From Balanoglossus misakiensis (lineage: Eukaryota; Hemichordata): DNA of 64,000 nt. A program made the translations under genes and the position numbers. Of the stretch, positions 54,001 to 63,616 are shown piece by piece. Under the pieces are notes generated by a model. It searched no databases. It saw only the letters and a list, made by a program, of their open reading frames with translations, and was not told where the DNA came from. The first letter of the stretch is position 1. Every line of letters starts with the position of its first letter. Location: the NCBI GenBank assembly GCA_040954595.2, contig CM082589.2, forward strand, positions 6,076,001-6,140,000, read 5' to 3'.

Positions 54001-57000
54001 GCCGAAATCCCACAAAACATGTTACGTGAAGACAGCCTATCCAATATTTTGAATGCACAGTCATACGACACAGCTACGCACTTGCTAAGTTACCTCTCAT
54101 CTCCCTTGCTGTAAAATCACAGGTGCAACACTAAACTCTGCAGATTTCACGATAAGCAGCTGAAAACTGTATGTAACAGAAGAGGACAGCTTCTAAAAGT
54201 ACCGATTACTCCGTTTTTTCATGACTCTGGTTTCGATCACAATGCCTGTCAGATGATACGCCAAACACACAATTGAAATCCCGGTATAATTGAAACTAGC
54301 ACATGCCTCAACCAAACCACTTGAATCTAGCGAAAAAACACCTCACCTCACCGTTGAAGAACTTGTGTACGCTGAACAGAGAGACGCTGGATTACTGAAA
54401 GCCAAACAGGGTGGTCACACAGCTTGCATTTCACATGCTGGGAACTATGGGAAAAAAGATTTCAGACAAACCTAGTATCCTTGCCTCACTGCTCTCATTT
54501 GCAACGCGATGGCCCCAGACTCTATTCTCATAATGATGAGGTCCAAAATCATAACAGACCCCGGCCGCCGTCACCAGAATAGGCTCGAGTCGGGCCGTTC
54601 ATTGAAATACTGCATAGAGAGCCAAACCCATTGATTAGCCATTCCTCACTGACTGGCCACGACACTTGGCCGCCTCACTCAGTTGGCCCGTGGCTCCAAG
54701 GCAAGAAAAACAACACACAGCGAGGAGCCTACACACACCAAATAAGAAAAAAACATAACCAACTCGGCCCACCCAAGCATGGCGGAATTCCAAGCCGGGG
54801 TTGTTTATCGCTCCAGAAAAATCACCGACTCGAAATCGCATCAGGTCTACCAGTTCATAAACGAAATAGCTTGGAATGGAATCGCCAAGCGAAACAAGGG
54901 CCGCCAGCTCCATCAAGCAACCAAGACACGGAGGTGACAGTTGCCCTATCAATTTTAGGTAGCAAGATCTTGAAAAATTATAACTGGCCTCTGCGACTTG
55001 CGATGGCTATCTAAGTCCACCCCATTCTGACTCGACAAGAACACTCAAAATATCTCCACCTGAGACCGATTGCACTTACACCATTACTCACCACACAAGC
55101 AGTTGCTTTTCCTCTGCCACGTATTACCTCACCCTAATCTCAAGTGTATTGTCACGCCGTTCACAATAATTACAATTCACATTTCCTCATGAATTACCCA
55201 ATTTGAGCATTAATCTCAGAAGTTGACCAATTTACCATGTGTCGGAACTCTACAATTGAATTTGCTGATAACGGGGAGGGCTAACAAATTGGCTCAGATA
55301 ACTCAAAAAGGTTAAAATAATCATGAAACCCTTTGAAAAAAATTAGCATTTCCCTGGAGATTTCAACTGAAGGTTTTGTTTTCTTCAAAGAAATGTGTAA
55401 AATACCATGCAGTGTACTCCCATCCCCAAAGGAATTCCTGATAAATCATCAGCTCATCTGCCAACCATGCAATTGCTATGATAATAATTTCTATTGTTTT
55501 CCCAACATTAAACAATCGTGGCCAATCCTCCAATTAATTGCTCTGGTTATAACTGTGCACGACAGAAATGTATACCTGTGGCAAGCTAAAAATAGTTCGG
55601 ATCACTATCCTGCTTTTTGTTGTTGCGCACAAAAAATAAAGAATTTCATTCAGTGTCTCACAAATGCAGGAAACAGTTTTAACTACACTACAGTTATGAT
55701 CTCGGAACGTGTTACTTAGACATACACACGTGTACCACTGCACAAAAATATGCCGGAAATGTGTGTGCGGTAAAATTGGACGGGTTGGGCCATGGGCCTG
55801 ACCCAGAATATTTTGAGATCCAATTTGCCGGCTACCTCGCAAATTACATTCTAAAGCACGTATTTTGGGATTATACAAACCTGTGAATACATTCACAGGC
55901 AAACACACAAAAAATTGCAGAGAAGGCTCTCTATCCTATCTGCCTTGTAGATCAGCTCTCAATAGTCGTAAGTCATGACTCTTGTCCAGAAGATGATTTA
56001 CTTTGTCGCCCGAAGCCTATAAAAGTGTTATTCATGAACTCCGAGGTAATTTAACAGGCCGGGAACACACCGGCGCATACAATCAAGGAGGGAGGACTCA
56101 CGAGCACTCAGGCCTCAGTGTATCCGTTTTTTTTTTTTTAGTAAACAGGCCACAACCTTTGGTAGTGGAGGCACAGGGCACTGCCGGAATCCCTGGCTTC
56201 CCATTACAAAACACAGGGGCTGACCGCGTGCAGCATACCAATGTACTACGCAAAGACCAAAAGACGAGAGAATCTCGCATGAATCACTGATCCTCCTACT
56301 GTGGAATGTGTAAATCAGGCAGTTTGATGCATAAATGCATTTTGAATTTCAAATTACTCACCTACCTGGGTGTAGTCTTGCCTGAACTCTGCATCTTAAT
56401 GCATTTGCTTGACAGTAGTCACACACACTCTTCTCTAAAAAATGTGCAAATTCTTCCTGTTTGATTCTTATTTTCCCAAAATTACTAATTTAATTAAATT
56501 AGGCATACTAAAATTGTTACTGAGCTCCATTAAGTTTTTTTTCACAATGTGTGCAAAAGCCAATATGTAATTCTAAAAGCATACGAAATAATTATAACTA
56601 AACTGTTATTTTATATCTTGACATTCTGAATTTTCTGTTTAATTTCACGTGTATAATTCAGGGATAGCATCCAGGATGTTTCCATTTTTAGGATCATATA
56701 ATACACATGATCCCAATTACTAGTAATTTACAAGCAATTTCCACTGCAATTAATTTACTGGCAATTAATGCAGAAACAGTAGCATTTGTAAACCATTCCC
56801 GGTAACCAATCTGCCCCTCCCCATCCCAGTCACCTTGATTTTTAAAATTCTACAGACACACCAGACCCATAATTTTAGTGCCCGTCTGATTCTATATGAC
56901 AGTTCTGGCAACAACAAAAATGTAGGTACATCATGGAAACACTAGAAGTCTGGGTCATTAGATCTTATCAGAGTTTTATTGTTCGGGCAGAAAGTCATTT

Positions 57001-57410
57001 TTCTTTATCTTCCATTACTGCAAAGGTATATTCTGAAGCACACACTTTAAGGTATGTCATGCGGTGAAGCTGTTATCCAAGGAACAATTCAATGCCCTAT
57101 CACCATCAGAAATACTCACTGATTTACCTTTTAATATCATTTGCAAGCCAGAGTTTTTTACCTTTGGGATTTTCGGAGCATACTGTAGATACAAAATCCA
57201 TGACGACCAGACAGGCATGATTTTATATGCAGACAATTACAAGCTAACCGTGACCAAGGGCTACATGTACAGTAGAATCATGCCCCCAAAAATTCTACCT
57301 TACATCAATATGTGTGTGGATGACAGACCAATCTTTCTTTCATCATTTTATCTAAAAGTTATTTGCGAATTATTCAGTTAATTCAACACTGGTGATGTTG
57401 TACTTGTGTT
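51014..57410. other. Non-coding stretch, with a possible promoter near 54.4-54.9 kb
   Basis: No gene can be called firmly. AT-rich homeodomain-like blocks lie at 53145-53280 and 56480-56790, and a reverse octamer at 52825-52832. 54435-54937 is more GC-rich with a ZNF143-like ATGCTGGGAACTATGGGA (54435-54452) and a 52-codon ATG frame at 54779-54937 (see findings). Confidence 0.4.
53843..53861 (+). repeat. G-quadruplex motif
   Basis: Four G4 tracts separated by single A bases (GGGGAGGGGAGGGGAGGGG), then further G runs to about 53873. This is a textbook intramolecular quadruplex pattern on the + strand. Confidence 0.85.
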
Positions 57411-57566
57411 AGGTGAAATGGACATCACCCTGTATATACAATGTAACAGAGTGAGGTGAAATGGACATCACCATGTATATACAATGTAACAGAGTGAGGT
57501 GAAATAGACATCACCCTGTAAATACAATGTGACAATGTGAGGTGAAATGGACATCACCCTGTACAT
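57411..57566. repeat. 43-bp minisatellite, about 3.6 copies
   Basis: Copies start at 57411, 57454, 57497 and 57540, exactly 43 bp apart, each with AGGTGAAATGGACATCACC and then a TGTATATACAATGTAACAGAGT-type spacer; only a few substitutions separate them. Each unit contains a small inverted repeat, GGTGA/TCACC. No reading frame is kept through it. Confidence 0.9.
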
Positions 57567-59300
57567 TTGACCAAATTAAGTTCTGGTAATATCAGAATTA
57601 CCAACAAAGGATAAACAATCTGAATATGCCGGAAAATATTAGTACGTGTGTTTTCGTTAAGGGTATTAACCTGGTAATTTAATGTTACTGCCAATACTGG
57701 GGTCTGGTTCCCCAGTCATTTTACCGGGGTTCCCCTAAAATATCACTCACATATTTACATTAATGGGTAATGAAATATACAAGGGATTCCCTAAAGCATT
57801 TACCTACATCATGTACATTTCCTGAGCCTTAGCAAATACAGTGCTTCCTAATCTATGACCCAGCACTAGATGATAGGACAGGTCATACGACAGACTATGA
57901 ATTACGACTTCCATGCTTTATGACAATACGACTTAGCTGACCGAACTCTGACTCGTTCACTAAACCATGGAGGTACCAGTGTTACCCCAATGACTTAACT
58001 GAACGACGGACGTTCGCCAGCCATGAAACGTATACCCCCTAAAGAGTTCAAGTTGGACGTTGGTAAGGTTTAGTTTTACAGAAAATGCAGTCAATGTCCA
58101 TCGCAGCAGTGACGTTAATCCACGTTGGATGTTGACATTTTGGCGAGCATGAGAATATGTGTTTTGGAAATGTTTGTCTTCGATTCCATTCTCGTGCTCG
58201 CCGAAATGTTCTCCCACTACGTTCTCACCTCTATTCTCCTGGATGATATGACGTGGGTACATATGGTCTGTACATCACAGAGTGGCACAGGAAGTGACCG
58301 AGAATATTGCAAGTACTGATGAAGAAACTCAACGTGCCACTCAGTGCTCATATGAAGTGATGGTAATAAAATGGCAATCTTCTACAAACGACACCGCTTG
58401 CTTTGAAGAGGAGTTTCTGACAATTGCATGTGGCCGGTTCGTACCATTTTGCACCAACTACTCAAATGTGTTTACAAAGCATGGAATACCAGCGCTAACT
58501 GTTACGTGAGACTGCTTTTGACAACTGACATAACACAGGCTTTGCACGACCTACCGGACGACTTCGTAGTAAACACCCACTGAATGACTGGAACTTCGTC
58601 TCACGGTTCAACGCTAGGGAGCTTCCCCGTCTGACTAACACACAACGTGAACCCTTGTGCACTGGACAGTAGTTCGTACTGGCCTATCTCCCAACCAAGA
58701 AAACTACAATGCAAAGATCATAGCCAGAAAGACCACATCTCTACAAATTACTCTGATAAGAGGCCATGTACACACAACTTCAATAATAAAGTTTTTGACG
58801 ACAGTCACCGCGGTGTTCAAAAGACAGCCGGCACATTCTTCCGTTTTCTTACCTCACGACAAAGACGCAACGCTGTTTAATATTCCTAGTGACTGTACCT
58901 GCCAAGTACTCCTACAACAACTCAGAATTACGCAGAGTTCCCAGTAAACTTCGAAAGTGCTCGTGATTTCCTCGGCACTGTTCAGTCCGGCGATTTCAAC
59001 ATGGCGTTACAATGTACTCAGATAATTACGCCCATATTTGGAAAACCATGAATACCAAATTAAGCAGAAACTATTAGTACAATGGGTACAAGGGAAATTC
59101 CGTCGTGAGGAATTAACAAAACGCATAACAGATTTAAGTCAAAATTATAACACTCACCATGATAAATAAAACAACTTTTATTGATAATATACGAATAAAT
59201 AGTCCATACTAATTAAATGTTTAATATTCAAAATCTAGAAAAACAAAAATTATTTTACACCCCTCTGCAAAGTAAAATGACTTCCCGTCGACCATAATGC
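57567..59300. other. Non-coding stretch upstream of RPS12
   Basis: Contains the 22-bp stem-loop at 58135-58209 and otherwise no ORF of note. 59100-59260 is AT-rich and precedes the RPS12 promoter. Confidence 0.5.
58135..58209. repeat. 22-bp near-perfect stem-loop
   Basis: Arms 58135-58156 and 58188-58209 are inverted copies differing at two positions; both differences become G-U pairs if the + strand is transcribed, so the RNA stem is continuous over 22 bp with a 31-nt loop. It could be a miRNA or small-RNA precursor, or a decayed palindromic transposon. It matches no miRNA I recognise. Confidence 0.6.
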
Positions 59301-59304
59301 ACTT

Positions 59305-59331
59305 TGAGCAGCCATATTGGTTCCTTTCCTG
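59305..59331 (+). promoter_or_regulatory. RPS12 core promoter: YY1-like site plus TOP-like start
   Basis: The minus strand reads AATATGGCTGC at 59309-59319, matching the YY1 pattern AANATGGCNGC common in ribosomal protein promoters. It is followed at once by the pyrimidine run CCTTTCCT, suitable as a 5' terminal oligopyrimidine (TOP) start, which is the element that couples ribosomal protein mRNA translation to growth signalling. A TATA-like CTATATAAAA lies further down at 59396-59405. Motifs are seen; the start site is inferred. Confidence 0.45.
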
Positions 59332-59357
59332 AACTGTGTGTGTTTAGGGTGATCACT
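59323..59357 (+). other. RPS12: Probable non-coding first exon of RPS12
   Basis: A perfect donor, CACT|GTAAGT, sits at 59358. A pyrimidine tract (T-rich, ending TTCGTAG) gives an acceptor at 59484-59485, just before CGAGGACGTCCGCTTCAACATG at 59486-59507. Together they imply a short untranslated exon starting in the pyrimidine run CCTTTCCT at 59323-59330 and a 128-nt intron. Human RPS12, as I recall, also has a non-coding first exon with the ATG in exon 2. Alternative: transcription starts downstream of the TATA-like CTATATAAAA at 59396-59405, giving an unspliced leader. No transcript data are visible here. Confidence 0.5.
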
Positions 59358-59504
59358 GTAAGTAATGGTTCCACAAAATCGGTTTCATCTCCCCTCTATA
59401 TAAAACCTCGAAGCCAAAAAACAATATCATTTAAAAGAATGACAATCAAAGATTAATTTGTGTGTATTTTTGTTTTTGTTCGTAGCGAGGACGTCCGCTT
59501 CAAC

Positions 59505-62500
59505 ATGTCTGACGCGGAAGGGTAAGTCCACATGATCCCATAGAAAACTGCCAGATGGTTATTGCAATGCATGCACTTCATCGGTATTTGCCGTCCGGCG
59601 TCGTTATTCGTCCAACGATCGAAAACATGAGCAATCGTGATAGGCGTTTCACACCGAATATTTATGTTGAACCCATACGGGGTCGGCGCATCCCTCAAGG
59701 CTTTACCTGTATCCGATAGGACGACTGACGCCGAACCAATAAGTCTGTCTGCTCTGATGAAAGTGGCCGAACTTTCGTGGCGCCATATAAATTCTCATTC
59801 AAGAGTCGCTTAGCCAGTAGGAGTGAGTCTTTGAATATCTACTAACCTCCCTGGACCAAACGAAGGTGGCTGAATCTAACTGCTGAGAAAACAGATGACC
59901 ATTATTTCTGCAGTTGTCAATTTTGTGCAATCTGATCATCTGTGCACGTGTGTACACGTGAAACAGCGCCCCCGTTGGCGAGAAATTATCAAGGCGATTT
60001 TAAACGTGCTACTAGTCTTTTGCGACTTCCGTGTTTCTTTTAGCGATAAATTTCCCCAAATTAATGAGATTGCTATTGTGTGGTATGTTCTTCAACTTTC
60101 CGCGAATTGATGAATGGCAAACTTTGATTCAGACGTAGCAACAAAATGATCACTTGACTTGGTCCCATTAAAGGCATTTCACACCACTGTACATACCACT
60201 TCGAAAGCCGCAATGGAACTGCTGAGTGCAAGTCAATAAACGCCAAATTTGCAGGTGAAATATTCGGTGAACAGACCATATGGAGCCAGTCCATTCATTG
60301 GATTTTAATCAGATTTAACGCTGAGAGCACCAGTGTGTAAATTGGGCTGGGGTTATGGATGTGTGTTAATCAACAGAGCATCGCACGCTGATCTGCATTG
60401 CTGATTTGGCAGCCAATTTTCTCGGTGGATGGACACTGTAGTTCTGCTGTGAAGTGCGGCTGACCTCAATGACCAGTCACTAAAGTGCGTTCTACTGCCT
60501 GCTCAGTAGAACAGTGTGTTTCAGTTCAGTACTTCTCTCCTCTGGTTGTTTTGACATACCTTCTCATTGCAAACTGTCTTGATTACAGAGATGATACGCC
60601 CGTGGCAGCCGCCGGTGGCCCAATGACTATTGAAGAAGCGTTGCAAGAAGTGCTGAAAACTTCCCAGATCAACGGTGGCCTCGCACGAGGTCTGCATGAG
60701 GCAGCCAAGGCTCTGGACAAGTAAGTTTGGGTCTGGTCAATTTTGCATTGCAGCGTTCTGCATTTTGGCTTGTCAGCTGTGTGTTGAGCAATACACACAT
60801 TGCAAAAGTTTTTTTAAATGGTGGGTCTTGTGTCATGTGTATGCAACCCTCAAATGTGGTTTAAATAGTATTTCTTGGATGTGCACTTCATTTCCAGACG
60901 TCAGGCTCATCTGTGTGTGCTTGCTAACAACTGTGATGAACCTATGTACGTCAAGTTGGTGGAAGCACTCTGTACAGAACACGACATCAATCTACTGAAG
61001 GTGAGAGGATACAAATTGTTATTTCCGTATTATCAGATTGCTTGAATAGGCTGGTTGAGAACTGTTTTAGGACGACCAGTAATAATAGCTAGCTAAAGAT
61101 ATTCTGATTTGTCTGTCCTTCCCTACAGGTTGACGACAACAAGAAGCTTGGGGAATGGTCCGGTCTGTGTAAGATTGACCGTGAGGGTAAAGCCAGGAAG
61201 GTGGTGGCTTGTAGCTGTGTTGTGGTCAAGGTACGTCCAGTATGAGATGACCACGCATAAAGTTGCAAAAACAGGATTGTATTTAAGCAGCTATTTTGAC
61301 ATGCAGGCTGTATCAGACACAGCAGCAGTCACAAAAATCTCATCAAATTAGCAGTAAATCCTAGAAATTTGAAAAATGTAAAACAGATTGCGTTAATATG
61401 TTTGAACAGTTGCAATGAGGGCAGAGTACGCAAGATGAGCTGAACTCGACATATTCCACAAGTGTCCCAGATTGGCATTGCAGACTTTATCTGCTCTCAC
61501 ATTCTCAGGGCTTGGTTCCTGAGTTGAATGAGAAGCCCCCATCTTGATTGACTTGCCCCGGCTGAGTGATTCTAAAACCATGTGTAAGCTGCATAAAATT
61601 TCTCAGTTGATCCGTCGATTTGAGTGCAAGCCTCCCTTTTTTTGCGGTTCAGGTAGACTTCCTGAGGCCTTTCTTTTTTGGCTCGCTTCTGTTCGGAATT
61701 CAAGCCACTGGAAATCCCTTGGGAGAGCCGGCAGATGCTTCGTCAGCGTAAAAAAACGAGTGCTGGCTCCTGCAGTCTGTGTGTGGACTCACCCGGGGGA
61801 TTTCTCTTCTCAAAGAGGGGAATATTAATACGGCATTAGGCAGACATGCTCGTGGTTTTCCCCCTGTCCCCGTTGGGGCTCCGCGGGCCAGCCCGACTCC
61901 TTCCACAGGAAGTCGAGTTTCTGCAATTTGCCGTGTCCAGGAAGTCAAGTTGGTAATTGATGATTGTTCAGAACTCTGCACCACTGAATGGCAAGTGTGG
62001 TTGCATCAAAAATGTGCTGGGTGGTACGGTTGGAAGCGCGACTGTCTCCACCAGCATCCCATCCTGATAGACCATTTTCAGTTGAAAAATCAATGATATA
62101 TTGATTAATGTGTAGCCTGAATTTACAACCTGTATATTGCAGGTCTTGACAGAAAAATAGATACGTGTCATCAATCCATATTTCATCAATAATCCAATAT
62201 AGAACTCACAATGTGCTAATGGATGAACTTTTAGCTTATTTTGAAATGCGGTGTATCTTTATTTCATAGGCATTGCTCAACAATGACGTATGCAGTATTG
62301 ACTGCTTCCCAAATACCACCATTGTAATGCGATAGTTCTGTGTTCAATACCATATTAACAGGTTTTGACACCTAGTAAATGTCATTAATGGCTGACATTT
62401 CAAATTATTGATCACCATGCGATGGAGATGTGTAGTCGCCCCTTACACCTTGTTCAGTTGCAAGATTTATAAATCAGTCTTTGCCAAGCCAACTGAACCT

Positions 62501-62719
62501 CTCTGTATATTGACTGGGGAACTAGTGACAGGTTGTCTTGACAAGAGCTTTTTAAATAGCAGAGTTGGTATTTCCGGTCCATGAGTGGTTATTTGATTCA
62601 TAACATATAAATCATTTGTCTAATGCTCTCTCTTTTCTCCCTTCCCACTTCTCCAGGACTTTGGTAAAGAAAGCCAAGCTCTCGACGTTATCCATGAGTA
62701 CTTCAAATCCAAGCGATAA
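59505..62719 (+). CDS. RPS12: Ribosomal protein S12 (eS12), five coding exons
   Basis: Component of the 40S ribosomal subunit, in the L7Ae/L30e/S12e/Gadd45 fold family; acts in cytoplasmic translation. Coding exons are 59505-59521, 60589-60720, 60898-61000, 61129-61230 and 62657-62719. All introns are GT-AG, and the lengths (17+132+103+102+63 = 417 nt) give an unbroken 138-residue protein ending in TAA; the mammalian protein is about 132 residues. Start: MSDAEGDD, in a CAACATG context. Family hallmarks are GLARG at residues 36-40, [16 protein letters not shown] at 44-59, [14 protein letters not shown] at 62-75, [10 protein letters not shown] at 85-94 and [12 protein letters not shown] at 99-110, with a basic C-terminus. 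A few positions differ from the usual animal sequence as I remember it (TSQINGG at 30-36, S95, A111). At 60589 the acceptor must be CAG|AGATG, because the alternative creates a stop. The gene converges with the minus-strand ORF at 63617. The last intron holds a candidate H/ACA snoRNA. Confidence 0.97.
62005..62130 (+). ncRNA. Candidate intronic H/ACA box snoRNA in the last RPS12 intron
   Basis: The sequence folds in the hairpin-hinge-hairpin-tail plan of H/ACA snoRNAs. 5' hairpin: base ATCA/TGAT (62005-62008 with 62065-62068), unpaired pocket 62009-62013 facing 62058-62064, then a long stem of 62014-62024 with 62048-62057 containing one bulged G, and an apical stem CGGTTG/CGACTG (62027-62032 with 62039-62044, two G-U pairs). 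Hinge: AGACCA at 62069-62074 fits ANANNA. 3' hairpin: TTCAG/CTGAA (62077-62081 with 62117-62121), pocket 62082-62087 facing 62107-62116, upper stem AATCAAT/ATTGATT (62088-62094 with 62100-62106). ACA at 62125-62127 lies exactly 3 nt after the stem. Total is about 123 nt, a normal size, on the host sense strand. Caveat: 18 nt from the 3' upper stem to ACA and 11 nt from the 5' upper stem to the H box, where 14-16 is usual. Vertebrate RPS12 introns host snoRNAs, including an H/ACA one. The rRNA target is unknown. Confidence 0.5.
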
Positions 62720-62862
62720 GAAGTGAGAAGCAAACATGACCTCAGACGGTGACACTTTCCTTCAGCGGTGAAACAAGAAAAATCGCATGTGGCATAAGAT
62801 TTATATACCTGACCAATTTTAAAACTGCAATGTATTACAAACGTTGAAGAATTTGTCACTGT

Positions 62863-62868
62863 ATTAAA
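62863..62868 (+). terminator. Probable RPS12 polyadenylation signal (ATTAAA)
   Basis: ATTAAA, the commonest variant signal, lies about 145 nt past the RPS12 stop codon, giving a short 3' UTR as is normal for ribosomal protein mRNAs. A canonical AATAAA at 63136-63141 is the alternative, with a 3' UTR of about 420 nt. Confidence 0.5.
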
Positions 62869-63135
62869 ATGTCAAAACCTAAGATTGATTGCGTGTCCTG
62901 TCCAGTTAATTCCTGTTGTATGAGTGTTCCGAGTGAGGTGGACTTGCTTGCGAGAATATCGTGGGATTTGCAACCAACAGTAATGGCTGAAATGAAACAA
63001 CGCATTTGCGTTTCGTGATTTCTTTTGGAGTGAAGCAGAAAAAAATGCAAGCAGCTGTTGCAGAGTTTCAACGTGAGTGGGAAGAGCGCCCTCAAACAGC
63101 CTACTAGTAAATGTGTACCAGCATCAAAAATACAG

Positions 63136-63141
63136 AATAAA
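63136..63141 (+). terminator. Alternative downstream polyadenylation signal (AATAAA)
   Basis: Canonical AATAAA about 420 nt after the RPS12 stop. It could serve a longer RPS12 transcript. It points away from the minus-strand gene, so it does not serve that one. Confidence 0.3.
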
Positions 63142-63616
63142 AGAAAACTATTGCATTTCTGGCGTTTTTATGTACAACATTAAATGGCGAATATGTCGCA
63201 ACGTAGTACATCACAAACTTCGCCCTTCATAAAAACTTGAGCTTGTGATCACCTCAATCCATAGACAACTTCGCATGCAGTTTTTGGATGTGGTAAAAAA
63301 ATGTAATCGCTTTATGTAAAACAGTAATGTTGGATTTTTAAAATACCAAATGATAAATTTCATTCTATTTCACGAATGTGTTTTCCTCTCCACTATTCGT
63401 ATATTAAGACTTACATTCCGTTGAGACTTTTTTCTCATAAGTCAGTAAGATTTCCACCGAGAATTTCATAACTATTCGTTCATCATGATTACATCGGTGC
63501 ATAAAATGCTTTGCTCTACCCTAAAATGAAAGATTGTTTAGCAAGACAACTCGATATGCAGGAAGAAAGTTTTTTTTTCCGACATGTTCCAACGTCTTAG
63601 TTGACCGATCGACGCA

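Larger units (their letters stand above)
62720..63616. other. 3' flanks between convergent RPS12 and the minus-strand gene
   Basis: Holds the RPS12 3' UTR (to about 62885 or 63160) and, on the other strand, the presumed 3' UTR of the acidic-protein gene. Nothing else stands out; both strands are AT-rich with scattered stops. Confidence 0.6.

Noticed and set aside
54631-55014. 127-codon plus-strand ORF and the opposing 105-codon minus ORF
   Set aside because: Composition-driven openness in a GC-richer segment. The smaller ATG frame at 54779 looks better, and even that is only reported as a finding.
57064-57381. 105-codon ORF containing LYADN, reminiscent of a reverse-transcriptase YADD box
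   Set aside because: The catalytic pair is absent, neighbouring RT motifs are missing and it begins at a GTG; not a retroelement fragment.
59753-59875. TGATGA and CTGA in RPS12 intron 1
   Set aside because: The C box lacks the purine before TGATGA, spacing is about 115 nt and no closing stem pairs the ends.
61960-61995. C/D-box snoRNA candidate (TTGATGATT followed by CTGA)
   Set aside because: Only about 25-30 nt separate the boxes and no terminal stem is present; too short for a C/D snoRNA.
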